Below are positions 46,815 to 58,190 of a stretch of 64,000 bases of DNA, piece after piece. This DNA comes from Ampullaceana balthica (lineage: Eukaryota; Mollusca; Gastropoda; Lymnaeidae): the NCBI GenBank assembly GCA_944989445.1, contig CALYLW010001191.1, forward strand, positions 62,001-126,000, in the 5' to 3' direction. The notes under the pieces were generated by a model that did not search any database, had not been told where the DNA came from, and saw only the letters and a program-made list of their open reading frames with translations. The translations under genes were made by a program, and so were the position numbers. Each line of letters starts with the position of its first letter. Within the stretch, counting starts at the first letter, position 1.

Positions 46815-47444
46815 TATTAGCAATAAGCCAGCTAACTAAAGTGCTGAGCTGCAGTCGGTGGAGTGTTACTTAAATGTACTTTTAATTGTGAGTTTCTATC
46901 GTTATGCATGAGATAGTGGGTATGACACATTGACACTATTGTTTTTATTTATAATATATGTTACTTCAAGTTTTGCTGTATTCTTTATTCACGCAACAAT
47001 ATCCTGTTTTGTCCACCAATTTATTTGGTATTATTTAGTAAATAATACACTGCAATTAGTATTGTTCTTGTCTTATGCATTTTTAGTAATACGTTGTATG
47101 ACTGTCACTGTCAGACCATGTACGGTAATTAATGTCATAAATAAAATAAGAGAAATACAATCATTTTTTCTAACAAATGAAAAATCCTAAAGCGGAAACT
47201 TTGTCAAATTATAAGGGCGCCAATAAAAAATTAGCCAAGGGCGCCAAAAACCTAGTTACGCCTCTGATAATGACATAATCATAATGTATTTTAGGCAAAC
47301 AAAGTGCTTAATTATTTAAAACGTTCTGCGAATTCCAACAACAGCGCTTCGAGGACGCCTGAAAAGACCGTAGCCGGAATTTCATCTCTTCTTATTACAA
47401 TTACATGGCTCTCGATTAGAGCGGTGAGTTGCGGGAAACGATAG

Positions 47445-48700
47445 AGTTAGAGATTGCGCTGTTGGATATGACTTTGTAGCAGACGACATTTGTCACAGAA
47501 ATCCCGTACTCTTCTGTGCATGAGGCAAACTGTTGTTCCTTTGCCTTGCAGAGACTCATTGAGGCAGTTGATATAAATTAACAAATCTACAAGGAAGGCT
47601 ATAGAGATGTTAAGAAGGCCTGGTTCTGCAGCGGGGCAGTCCTTGTTTTTCATGGCACAAAATTCTAGTATTTATTTTCGTAGCAGCAGAACACGGCGAG
47701 ATGTTTCTCCCTGAGACAACCAACGAACGCTGGTGTGGTGTAGAATATCTTCTGCGGGCGAATCATTAGTGTAAATGAATTTAATTTGTATGACTTGGCG
47801 GGGGTGAAGAACATTCGCCCGAATGAAAAGGATAATGCGATTCATATCCTTCAGAATGTTATCCAAATCAACAGATTTAGAACACAGCGCCTCCTGGTGA
47901 ATAATGCAGTGCAGATTTATTTTATGAGCTGGTCAATACCGTGATCCTTCATCACATAATCGGAAAATCTACCCACGAAGCCATTTTTCTTACCAACCAT
48001 GGCAGGCGCGCCGTCTGTACAGATGCCTCGCAGGTTCTTCAGATCAACGTGCGAGTCGATGCAAGCTTTTTAAACTGCCAAAATATCTCTTCTCCTCGAG
48101 TTTGAGTAATTATTTTCTACATGGAGAGCAGATCCTCGCACAATTCAAATGTTGGGGATAGGGAGCAAATGAATATGAGTAGCTGCGCTGAATCTGAAAT
48201 GTCCGTAGATTCATCAACAGCCATTGCAAACAGGCTGTCCTCCTTGTTAATCTTTGCCTGCATGGAGAGCCTCAGCTGCTCGGCAATATTACTTTGACGG
48301 CGTTGCACGGTATCGCGCGACAGAGGAATCAAAGAATAATTAGTTTCCTTACCCGGATGAATGCACTTAACAACATCCATGATACAACTTTTCACGAGTT
48401 CCCTATCGGAATAAGGCTTTCCAGTGCCACGAATAAGATAGGCCACTTGATAGGAGGCTTCACTGCGCTTATTCGTAGTCTTAACAAAAGCAGACATGAC
48501 CGAAGTCTGGTATCGAACATTCCTCTTAAGATTTTCCACACAGATCTTCCTTGAATCACCTTGTACTGTGCATAGTTGTGTGATGCGTGTCGGCGAAAAT
48601 GTTGCTTGGCATTGTCCCCTTTGACTGTTTTCACAACATCGCCGCAGATTAGACACTGCATGAATTGGTTATCTTTGCCATAAAGAAATCTAACTCCCAT
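47445..48700 (-). pseudogene. hAT transposase pseudogene, ZBED5-like
   Basis: Read right to left: an N-terminal BED-type finger (FMQCLICGDVVKTVKGDNAK then QHFRRH), a frameshift near 48560, a helical region (VMSAFVKTTNKRSEASYQVA, IPLSRDTVQRRQSNIAEQLR), the start of the catalytic core (FAMAVDESTDISDSAQLLIF), then GICTDGAPAMVGKKNGFVGR (about 48030-47960), a stop near 47925, SVRWLSQGETSRRVLLLRK at 47680-47735, a stop, and AFLVDLLIYINCLNESLQGK to about 47447. The order matches ZBED5/SCAND3-like (Buster group) transposases. At least one frameshift and several stops disable it, and the C-terminal dimerisation end is absent. I could not find its terminal repeats. Confidence 0.83.
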
Positions 48701-49260
48701 TTTACATTAAAGCTCCGCTTCTCTTCTTCCAATGTTCTTTTCCTTTTTATCGACATGATGAGTACTAGGGCGACACGGATAATATTATACGGTAACTAAG
48801 CGTACAAGCTGTATAGCTATGATACAATTAATCGTTTTCATTAAACGCTTTTTCACTGTTATGTTTATTTACTGCTATTGCTATGTCGAGAATCTGTCTG
48901 GATTTCTGGTGCAGCTGCCAGCTAAGAGTGATACTTGTACACAGGCCTCTGGGTATTTGAGTGTACTGTAGCAGCGAATGAAGTTGACCGACGGGTTACA
49001 CGGTTACATAGAGCAAGCACGATACAGCGAATGTGCGCATCACACGCTTTCGGCGCGCTTCTATATTAGGCTACTAAACTTCATGGCCTGCCCTCATTAG
49101 CACCATTTTTCAGTTCAGCGGTGATGTGTTTTTGGGGTATTTTTCTTATAAAAGCGTCATCTGTGACTAATACCACTTAGTTTTCCAAACAAATGGATAC
49201 GTTTTTTGAGCGATTAAAATTTTTTGAACAGTTTGACGTTAGTTATAATATCCACTATAT
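48701..49260. other. Probable 5' flank of the ZBED5-like element
   Basis: This is GC-moderate DNA upstream of the pseudogene start. A short run at 49193 (ATGGATACGTTTTTTGAGCG) reads MDTFFERLKFFEQF but ends quickly. No terminal repeat or gene is identifiable. Confidence 0.4.
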
Positions 49261-50869
49261 CAGTGGTCCCCAACCTGGGGTCCGCGGACCACTAGTGGTC
49301 CGCGGAGATGTGCCAGGGGGTCCGCGAGCAAAGGAACATTAAATTATTTACATTTTTTTTTACTGAGGTGTATTTCTCTAAGGATTGTGCATCTTTCCAT
49401 ACACACGATGGAAAAGCTTGTTACCCGTTTTGGCGGCACCACGTCCAAAGAACATCAATGACACAGCGCAGAGCGGACAACCGCCTACAATCAATATTTG
49501 CGCTCTGTGTCGGCGCTCTTATGTCGGCGTTCTTATCACGGCGCTCTTTTGTTGTGCGCGATTTTGATGGGTGACCTGTGTTGGCAAGCTAAAGACATTT
49601 GCCATGAACTTCTAGGTGAGGCTGCTGTTAAAAGATAGCACATGTGCCATTGTCGGCTCCCACTGTAACTAGGCGCATTAAGGGAATAGCCGAAGATATT
49701 GTGATACAGTTGTTGGAGAGGATTAATTCATCACCGTGGTACGCTTTCAAGGTTGACGAATCTACAGACATTGAAAACAAGGCAATAATACTTGTTTATG
49801 TGAAATATGTTGATCATGAGGATGTACATGAGGATTTGTTATGTGCTCTATCTTTGTCAACCAACACCACGGGAGCTGAACTGTTCAAGTCAGTGGACAC
49901 CTAAAATGGTCATTTTGTGTCGGCATCTGTACAGATGGAGCTGCTGTTTAACAGCTCGGATTCAGGGGGTTGCACCTGAGTGTTAATCTACGCATTGTAT
50001 CATTCACAGGGAAATGTTGGCAAGCCGAAAAATGTCACCAGAATTTAACTGTGTAATGATTGATGCCATTAAAGTTATTAACCACATCAAGGCACACGCC
50101 CTTAACTCACGCCTGTTTGAGCAGCTTTTTGAGGAGATGGACGCAGCGCACAGATGCCTCCTTTTGTACACAGAAATAAGGTGGTCATCCAGAGGAAAAT
50201 CGCTAAACAGAGTATTTGAATTACGAGAGCCATTGCAAAGATTTCTCTCAGAAAAGAAGTCACCCCCGGTAGCACATTTCAGTGACAAGGTATGGGTCGC
50301 AAAACTTGCTTACCTGTGTGACATATTCAGCCAGCTCAATGAACTCAATCTGTCTATTCAGGGGAAAATGACAACTGTTTTTTCAAGTTAGCTGACAAAG
50401 TATCTGCATTTAAAGCCGAACTGGAGTTGTGGGAACGGCGAGTGAACAAAGGCATTTTGGATATGTTTCAAGCATTAGCGGGGATTCTAGGCGAGACTGA
50501 GCCTGAGCACTCTTTGTCACAGTCGGTGCACGATCACCTGTCTATGCTTTTAAGCGCTTCTTCCCAACCACAAAAGACCCAAGTACTCATTGATTTAACA
50601 TTCTAGTAAATTAAAATATTAAATAATCTTTAATTCACTTTTTGTGTAACTTTATATTACTTTGAAGGCATGTTTAAGTACAATTAAATTAAAACTATAA
50701 AATCAAAACAATCTAAAATACCTGTATAAACAATCAACGCAGCCGCAAATCCTACTCCTCCCCCCCCCCACATTATCCACCCACCCATACCCCCCCCCAG
50801 GTTAGTGGGCCGCGGTAAAATTATCGAACTTTTAGTGGTCCGCGGCGTTAAAAAGGTTGGGGACCACTG
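49261..50869 (+). mobile_element. hAT-C element with perfect target duplication
   Basis: The ends CAGTGGTCCCCAACCTGGGG and AAGGTTGGGGACCACTG are flanked by CACTATAT on both sides (49253-49260 and 50870-50877). GGTCCGCGG boxes lie inside each end. It contains a damaged transposase and is the better-preserved relative of the hAT-C element at 24124. Confidence 0.95.
49640..50580 (+). pseudogene. Transposase remnant of hAT-C, ZBED-like
   Basis: Two open pieces with breaks between and after them. The first (49644-49904) has VTRRIKGIAEDIVIQLLERI and SPWYAFKVDESTDIENKAII, the catalytic-core start with VDEST. The text near 49915-50010 (TCTGTACAGATGGAGCTGCT, encoding CTDGAA-like residues) is out of frame. 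The second (50014-50391) has NHIKAHALNSRLFEQLFEEM and LLLYTEIRWSSRGKSLNRVF, a typical TEVRWLSRG box, then FSDKVWVAKLAYLCDIFSQL and LNELNLSIQGK. The BED finger and the dimerisation end are missing; downstream text to 50580 still resembles the family but has stops. It is not functional. Confidence 0.83.
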
Positions 50870-50877
50870 CACTATAT

Positions 50878-51079
50878 AATCAAACAAATGTTGTGCGAAT
50901 CCGTTAATTAAGACTCGAAATAACGAATATGTTTGTTTCATCTTGGTTTTCCCCCTTCAAAAGAAAAGGGGCGGTTGTCGGAAATAATTATACTTTTCAA
51001 ATACCCACAAATGCCGCCCCTAAATGAGTGCCGCCCGGGGCGAACCGCCCCCACCACCCCCCCCCTAGCTACGCCACTG
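50878..51079. mobile_element. Single hAT-like terminus
   Basis: CCTAGCTACGCCACTG ends at 51079 and is the inverse of the CAGTGGCGTAGC-type hAT end, preceded by GCCGCCCGGGGCGAACCGCC. I found no matching left end nearby, and the 8 bp after it (AAGTTAGG) have no partner, so this is an orphan end. Confidence 0.5.
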
Positions 51080-51714
51080 AAGTTAGGTTCTGGGTAATGA
51101 ATCTGGTCCATGGAATGGTGTGCTCTAAAATGTAATCTTATTAAGAACAACAATAACTTTGAGATAACACAACAACTTTTACACCATGTTTAATCCAAAG
51201 CGATAAATAATATGCAATTCAGACGTCTAGATACTCGTGAGAGTTGAGGATGTTTCGGTCGGTCGGCATCGCAAGACAATAGTGCATCATTGTTGGGTTG
51301 GGTTGCAGTTCCTCGAGTGGCTGTGCAGTCCTCTCCTTGAGTGACAGTCTTTACCACAGCTTTTGCACACGAGTTATGTGCTTCCCAATGTTTTGGCTTT
51401 TCTCCTAGCTCTTTTGTCTGTAGCCTCCTCCATCCTTAGTTCATCGGCTACTATACTAATCTTTGTAAAAAAAATTACATTCCTCAAACACATATTTTAT
51501 CCTTAACAAATTTGGCTGCGCTGTGAAGGTTAGATATCTACGCCGCCACGCAGCTTAAAAGGAGCATTGCTTGCAAGACACGTTAGAATTGCTATACCCT
51601 GTCATTCACGAAATTAAGTCGATAAAGACTATTTAAAAATATTTTTTTACGAAAAATTTCTAATGAAATATATTTGTGTCTATGTAGATCAATTTTAAAT
51701 GTACTTATCTTCCA
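51080..51714. other. Unassigned DNA, no gene seen
   Basis: Mixed-composition sequence without a long frame, tandem repeat or known terminus. Confidence 0.4.
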
Positions 51715-52819
51715 TCCCCTCCCCCCTCGTCACCATAAAAATTTAGCCCCCCCCCCGGCCCCTTCAAATATGACGTCACAAAGCTTTGCGGGACCCCTCC
51801 CCCACCTTAAAGCCGTATTTTCTATTTGAAAATGAGCATGTTTCAATTCACTTTTTTTGTCAATTAATTGAGTATTGTAAGTCTGCATTCTAATATCGTA
51901 ACACGCGTGAAGCCATGTACAACGTCATTAAATAAATTGTAAGCAATCAAATATTTCAGGGAAACTTTTATTTAAAATTGATGTGACGACACGGTTCCAA
52001 GACGTCACGGTTCCGAAAAGCATTGTCCTCTGCCTCTACGCACGGCTCGAACCACGAGAAGGGTCGCGCTACTGGCTGCCACCTGAAACGAACAACCCTG
52101 GCGGGCAACGCCGAATACCATTTAGGTGCTAGTTAGTCATATATGATGACAGTCTCTGTACGGACCTTAGACAGGGCATCAGATGCAATGTTGATGATGA
52201 AAACGATATTACCCGTTGAGGGTCGGGATATCCGAAGTGACCTGTGAGAGCTAGGCCTACTGTTTACTGTTTAGGGCCAGGAGTGCAAGTATGGATTATC
52301 AAAAGGTACCGCGAAAAACTTAGCGGACGTCAGCTCTGTGGTAACCTTCCGACAGGGTGACACCCTTAGGTTGATCACTTTGATGATCCCTTGTCTAGCG
52401 ACACTCCTTGGATAATAGACTCGTTTGCTGAACCGGGGTGGCGCCGAGGTTGTAGCGAGTCGAAGTAGCGAAAATCCACCCTCCTTTGTGAGGTCAACTT
52501 TCGTAGAAGGCATTTTTCGACTGTGTTCTTAGATGTCTAGGTGGCCCCACTCAGAGGAGGCCATTCCGGGGGGGGGGTCCCTAGCATTAGTTCCCTTGTG
52601 GAGGGGGGCATAGTTGCTTGGAGAGTTTTCCGTGAAGACCTGTGAAGATCATTAAGCTCAGGGGTACTGATTTCCTTCCACATGTAGAATGTGACGTCAC
52701 AGTTCTTAAACACCCCCTCTTCACAAATGTGTGACACCCTCCTCCCCCAGGCACGTGACCAATGTTCCCCTAGAACCTTCGAGGGAACATTGCATGTGAC
52801 ATCATTTATGGATGGACCC
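51715..52819. mobile_element. TGACGTCA MITE split by a GC-richer insert
   Basis: The left inner sequence (CAAATATGACGTCACAAAGC, GAAAATGAGCATGTTTCAAT, TAACACGCGTGAAGCCATGT, AACGTCATTAAATAAATTGT) runs to about 52020. The right part resumes at 52690 (AATGTGACGTCACAGTTCTT) and ends GACATCATTTATGGATGGACCC before TTA. The outer left terminal repeat is gone. Confidence 0.68.
52022..52685. other. GC-richer island of unknown origin
   Basis: About 660 bp with visibly higher GC than its surroundings and no AT-rich stretches, placed inside a MITE. The GTGACG/GGTTCC text of the MITE appears on both sides (51985-52015 and 52690-52710). Frames reach only 80 codons (52271-52513, minus) and show no domain. 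It could be the non-coding part of a retroelement. Confidence 0.5.
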
Positions 52820-53350
52820 TTAGATTTGGGAAGGTTACAGAAAAGCATTTTGAAATGAATTATCAACATTAACTTCCGGATCATCGTGGCAATCCCGGGA
52901 AATGAGTAACACAATGAGAAATGAAAAAAAAATATTTTGAACATTGATAACCCTTATTTATTTAGGACTTGTAAAAGAAACCTACCTATTAAATTCAGTT
53001 TAAAACTACCTATAGTTTAGAATAATAAAGATTTTTATTTTTATACTTAACCTATCAAGTTTTCCCCTTACAAACAACACAAAGAATCAGATCATGAAAA
53101 CACGATCATAACGGTAGTCTTGCTCATATCTACGAGAGTGGTGACTGAATATTCTGTTCATTTGAAACAAGATTTACCATGTGGCCTACTGATAATATGG
53201 ACCGGGACGATCAGAAAAATTACATTTCCCAATCTCAAAATTTGATTGGCACACTCACCTCGTCAAAGTACCTTTTCATGACGGGAGTAGATTTTTAATT
53301 ATTTTTTAAAAATATATTGTTCTTTTTCGCTCGCCATTGAAATAGTTGAA

Positions 53351-53693
53351 GGGGCCGTCCATAAATGATGTCACGCACCAGGGGGGAGGGGGCGCACACA
53401 TTTGTGACGAAGGGAGGACCAGTTTAAGAAATGTGACGCCACATAAAAAAGCGCAACTTTAAATAAAAGTTCAACTCAAACATTTGATTGCTTACAATTT
53501 ATTTAATGACGTTTTAAATGGCTTCACGCTTGTTACGATGCTAGAGTGCAGGCTTTACACTAAATAATGCTCATTTTCAAATAGGGGGGGGCGCAAAGCT
53601 TTAGGACGTCATATTTGAGGGGGGGGCTAACTTTTTATTACCACGTGTGGGGATATCAGCAAAAATCACGTGACATCATTTGTTGACGGTCTC
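53351..53693. mobile_element. TGACGTCA MITE, full length (343 bp)
   Basis: The ends GGGGCCGTCCATAAATGATG and CATCATTTGTTGACGGTCTC are both present, with G-rich blocks just inside and a middle CTTACAATTTATTTAATGAC...AATGCTCATTTTCAAATAGG. It is the reference against which the partial copies at 29428, 40881 and 51715 and the hAT-A interiors can be read. Flanks (GAA and TTA) do not give a clear duplication. Confidence 0.8.
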
Positions 53694-54182
53694 TTAATCA
53701 CAAAAAGTAGTTATTCTAACTGCCAATGAACGTCTCTATTACAACACGTGATTAAAATGTTAACACTCATTAAATTAAAAGTAAAGAATGTTAAACTTAA
53801 TCAAACTACACTGAATACAAATGTAATTTGGTTAAAAATTAACAACATGCAATAGGTTAAAACTTAAGTACTTCTACTTCTAAAAACTGTAGAACGAAAG
53901 CTAAAAAAATGAAAATATTATATTTACCGGTAATTATACTTATGCTCAAGTTCTATAATAATAGACAAGTGCAAATTTTTTTTTAAAAAGGGTTTTTCGT
54001 CACAAATTTTAGTATACTTATCATATTATTGCTTATGCTTATTAAAACTTATCATAAAATAGGGCAAACAAAAATTAAACACTAAAAAACGCAATATTTT
54101 CCCACTACTACTAATTATAAATTCTGCAATTTTCGTTGAACTAAGTTAATTTAAGTAAAACAATTTTTAAAAAAATTTCGTT
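53694..54182. other. AT-rich DNA, no gene seen
   Basis: Low-GC sequence without a supported feature. Confidence 0.45.
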
Positions 54183-54450
54183 AGTCACACCTACTACCAC
54201 TACTAAACATAAAAATATAAATTCTGTATTGCTAGCTAACAAATATAACGCATTTTTTGGTTGTTATTCTGTTGTTTTTTTTTAATTTTAAAATAAATTT
54301 TTTGTTGTTGCTTTTTAAAAAAAACTAAGTTTATTTAAATTATATAAAACATTTGTTTGTTGAAAATCAGTTAAATTGTGGTAGTCACATCTACTACCAC
54401 TACTAAATATAAATATATAAATTCTGTAACAAATATAACGCATTAAATAT
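54183..54450. repeat. Diverged tandem duplication, period about 200 bp
   Basis: TAGTCACACCTACTACCACT...ACAAATATAACGCATT at about 54183-54254 recurs as TAGTCACATCTACTACCACT...ACAAATATAACGCATT at about 54382-54445. There are indels between the copies. Confidence 0.75.
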
Positions 54451-54569
54451 TTTAAAAAATTTGTTGAACTTAGTTTATTTAAATAAAACAATTTTAAAAA
54501 AAATTCTGTTAAGTTCTGGTAGTTAGTTATCTCAAAGGGTTTAATCAGTAGTAAAAATATTGAGAATAG

Positions 54570-54655
54570 TAGAGAAAAGTGTGTCAATAGCCCATCTAAC
54601 TGGAATTTCGCAAATTTGCAAGGCCAACGCTGATGTGGTACATTACCGAGAAATG
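54570..54655 (-). repeat. Inverted copy of the repeat at 39441
   Basis: GTGTGTCAATAGCCCATCTA, GCAAATTTGCAAGGCCAACG and CTGATGTGGTACATTACCG are the reverse complement of 39441-39520. It is a short dispersed family of unknown class. Confidence 0.75.
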
Positions 54656-56154
54656 TATAGAGCACCAACACTAGCGACGCCTCTTCTCTCTACCCAAATC
54701 AAGAATTAAAAAAAAAGTACAATGTTATAGAAACAAAAATACATTTTTGACTATAATGAACAATATCCTACCTTTTGTAACCAGTCTATTCTCTACAAAA
54801 GTCTGAAGTCACCAACAAAATGGCGATTACTCTATCAGTAACATATAATAACGGGATTTTATTATCTTTGACCCGTTAGGTAAAAATAACCCTACCAGCT
54901 CAGGGACATTTTAATTTAAAAATAAATACGGAAATACCCTGACGCTAGCCACATATCTATAAATTTCAATTTTACGCAATTGACCCCTTGTCCTTATATG
55001 GTCATGTTTTATAAAATATATTTATTTAATTCACAACTACTGTGTTGTTTTTTGTTTAAGTATGTGTTATTAATGTATCCCCTAAATGGCAGGGTTCTAT
55101 CTTCATTAATTACTAAGTTATGAACAAAATAGTGTGGGAAGAGCTAATATTCGATCACAGTTTTTAGAATTAATTACAAAGGTAAAACAGGAGGAAAATT
55201 AATTCACTAAAAAATCATAACTTTTCTCCTAAAAGTAAAAGAGATAAAACAATGATTCAGGTGTCATTGGAAAACTGAAAGTGAGCTCTTTCCTATGATA
55301 TGCTGTTTGTGTGTGTTAAATGTATTTGAAATTTTGAGTTGGAGTGCCTACATACTGTACATGGTACAATTTTGTGTCATTGCTAACAACCAATAGTTTA
55401 TAAAACTAGAATGAGTCAAGTATTTTATTGAACATATGGGGCTGTCCAGAATATTTTAATTATATGCGTTAGGACCTCATTTCATAGACTATATTTAGCA
55501 CTTCATTATTTGAAAGACTTTAATCAAAACTTAACTTTTTATAGACTATATTCTGTTCTGTTCTTCGCCATTTCTATTTGCAGTTTTCCACAATTTAAAA
55601 GACGATATTTTGTAATACACCATTTAATAGACAATATATGCAGTATGTCAAAGCACAGTATAAAAGTACTGGCTCTGGCTTGCACAATAAAGACGGGACA
55701 CAGTACGTTAAGTTCAGCCTGTACCACCAAGAGAATGTCAAAATAAAAAAATGCATTAAGGATAACTCTAACAAAATTAAAATATAAGAATTGATGCATT
55801 TATGTGCCATAATAATAACAAGAAATAGTTAAAATCCTAAATCTATTTTAGGTCGGGATTTGTTCTTCTTGAAAATGTTAATCTTTACTTTGTTTACCTG
55901 TAAGCATAAATGTTCTATTCGTTGATCGGGGGAAAAACTATGTGAAAGTTTTGTCTCGAGTTCGACCCACAGACTCACTATGGGAAAGTTTTAATAAAAC
56001 TAAATTAATAAAAAAATATATAATATAAATAATTCATCTGGATTTAGCTGAAAGAGAAAGAAAGACATAACAAGTAGATACATGGACAAAATGACACATA
56101 AAAGATACGGCACGCAATAATTCCCATAACAAGACTCTTCAAAATCTTGAACTT
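54656..56154. other. AT-rich DNA, no gene seen
   Basis: Frames of 60-86 codons at 55510-55810 overlap one another on both strands and show no domain or codon pattern. I call no gene. Confidence 0.45.
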
Positions 56155-56410
56155 ATCTAATATTACAGACGCTCCTCCTATACCAAAGATAATTGCGTCC
56201 TTCGCTCATGCCTGGATTATGTCTAGTCTTAATTTTGTATTAGTCTTTTGAATGTTGATAGTGTGTTTGTTTTCCTGATTTTTTTTCAGAAACCAATTGC
56301 ACACCCGAAACCCAGACTGTAAGAAAAAAGGGGTTAATGTATCTGTTTGTAGGTGAATTACTCCTCTGTTAAATTTTGATTTATTGTCCAGAACTGTGAG
56401 CTCTGAAAGC
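56155..56410 (-). mobile_element. CR1-like LINE 3' fragment
   Basis: Minus strand: the end of the polymerase frame (FFLQSGFRVCNWFLKKNQEN, compare FFPSGIRAWNGLLPEESRK in the better copy), then GCGAAGGACGCAATTATCTT and AGGAGGAGCGTCTGTAATAT, matching the 3' end of 62130-63596. The terminal (GATAA)n is reduced to GATAAG. It is 5'-truncated and diverged. Confidence 0.78.
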
Positions 56411-56778
56411 AACTTCAGCCGTGTAAAACCTTAGCAGGCGAAGATTTAAAAAAAAACAACATAAATAAAAGCTTTATTTAAAAGCTGATGAGGTCATGAC
56501 GTTAATGTAAAGGGTTGGGAAGGAAGAGGGGCTCTTGTAACGTGACGTCATTGGAATGGAAGGTCTGCAGTCTACAGCAAATTTGGTGTTTTATTTTATT
56601 ACACGTTATTTGTTTAGCTATTGTTAACAAATAGGTCAATTCATTGACATTAGTATAGGACTCAAAATACCTCCAAATTATTTATTTTAAATTTTCAGAA
56701 ATAAGATTAAATCATTCCGGTTTTCCGGATAAGTCGTTAGATAAGATCTTCAGACACATTATTAAACAGTGGGCTAAA
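56411..56778. other. Intergenic DNA with one TGACGTCA site
   Basis: ACGTGACGTCATTGG at about 56520 combines a CRE-type palindrome with an inverted CCAAT. There is no element or gene around it. Confidence 0.4.
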
Positions 56779-57548
56779 TAGTAGTAGTCGTTTACTCAGA
56801 CATAATGAATACTGCCACAAATAGTAGTAGTCGTTCACTCAGACATAATGAATACTGCCACAATAGTAGTAGTCGTTCACTCAGACATAATGAATACTGC
56901 CACAATAGTAGTAGTCGTTCACTCAGACATAATGAATACTGCCACAAATAGTAGTAGTCGTTCACTCAGGCATAATGAATACTGCCACAAATAGTAGTAG
57001 TCGTTCACTCAGACATAATGAATACTGCCACAAATAGTAGTAGTCGTTCACTCAGACATAATGAATACTGCCACAAATAGTAGTAGTCGTTCACTCAGAC
57101 ATAATGAATACTGCCACAAATAGTAGTAGTCGTTCACTCAGGCATAATAAATACTGCCACAATAGTAGTAGTCGTTCACTCAGACATAATGAATACTGCC
57201 ACAAATAGTAGTAGTCGTTCACTCAGACATAATGAATACTGCCACAAATAGTAGTAGTCGTTCACTCAGACATAATGAATACTGCCACAAATAGTAGTAG
57301 TCGTTCACTCAGACATAATGAATACTGCCACAAATAGTAGTAGTCGTTCACTCAGACATAATGAATACTGCCACAATTAGTAGTAGTCGTTCACTCAGAC
57401 ATAATGAATACTGCCACAAATAGTAGTAGTCGTTCACTCAGACATAATGAATACTGCCACAAATAGTAGTAGTCGTTCACTCAGACATAATGAATACTGC
57501 CACAATTAGTAGTAGTCGTTCACTCAGACATAATGAATACTGCCACAA
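56779..57548. repeat. 43-bp minisatellite, 18 copies
   Basis: The unit TAGTAGTAGTCGTTCACTCA...ACTGCCACAAA is 43 bp, with 42-bp variants lacking one A. Eighteen GTCGTTYACTC starts can be counted. The first copy (GTCGTTTACTC) is the most diverged, and single G-for-A changes (CAGGCAT) mark copies 5 and 9. There are no unique spacers, so it is not CRISPR-like. Confidence 0.97.
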
Positions 57549-58086
57549 TTATGATAACTGGTAGCTAAAACCTTAGACTTAGACATATAATCACAGACAC
57601 ACAAATAAATCTAGGTACAAAATCTCATTTCTTTTATTTCACATTATAATGTCGACAACACAAGATCACTATTTTAAACCATGAATCATGAAATGATAGC
57701 TGCATGTGAGCAAGGGAAGTAACAATTCGAGTGTGTTTTGAAAAAAGTCCTAGTAAGAGTAAGAGGTAAAACTATTTGTTTTATACAATTAACCTTTTTA
57801 AATTTTTTATAAATTGGTAAACAAATGTAAATAATTTTATTACAAATCTTCTCTACAAAAAAACTTGGAAAGATGAGAGGCTTATACTTAAAGAAACCAC
57901 AGACTTAGAGCAAGAGGTGCTTCACAAAGAAACCGAACAATACAACACAAATATATGTTTTAGTTCGCAAAATTTAAAAAAATACAGCATTAATAAATAA
58001 GAGATTTGTAGGAACACATAAAAAATAAATTTATATGAATAAACTTAATTAAAAAATTTCATTCAATATTTTGAAAATGTTTATTC
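57549..58086. other. AT-rich DNA, no gene seen
   Basis: No long frame or recognisable element. Confidence 0.45.
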
Positions 58087-58190
58087 ATTCAAATTGCCAG
58101 TATATTGTTTTAGATTTAGCATGGTGAATATTTTCATTCAAATTACCAGTATATTGTTTTAGATTTAGCATGGAGAATATTTTCATTCAC
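58087..58190. repeat. 49-bp tandem repeat, two copies
   Basis: ATTCAAATTGCCAGTATATT...ATGGTGAATATTTTC is followed by a copy with G-to-A and T-to-A changes. A third copy is only begun. Confidence 0.9.

Larger units (their letters stand above)
45470..47266. mobile_element. hAT-D element hosting a pogo-like element
   Basis: The ends CAGTGGCGTAGCAACG and CTAGTTACGCCTCTG, each with an inner AAGGGCGCC box, are flanked by ATAATAAC and ATAATGAC (8 bp, one mismatch). Most of its 1.8 kb is a nested element (45572-46814). The rest is AT-rich, with an 86-codon hydrophobic frame (46930-47190) that has no known domain. No transposase is seen. Confidence 0.83.

Noticed and set aside
46930..47190. Hydrophobic 86-codon frame resembling a membrane protein
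   Set aside because: T-rich DNA encodes Phe, Leu and Ile by default. It lies inside hAT-D with no start context or family match.
50938..51153. Gene on the minus strand reading GGVVGAVRPGRHSFRGG
   Set aside because: It translates the GC-rich end of an orphan hAT terminus.
56779..57548. CRISPR-like array
   Set aside because: The repeats are contiguous with no unique spacers, and the setting is eukaryotic.
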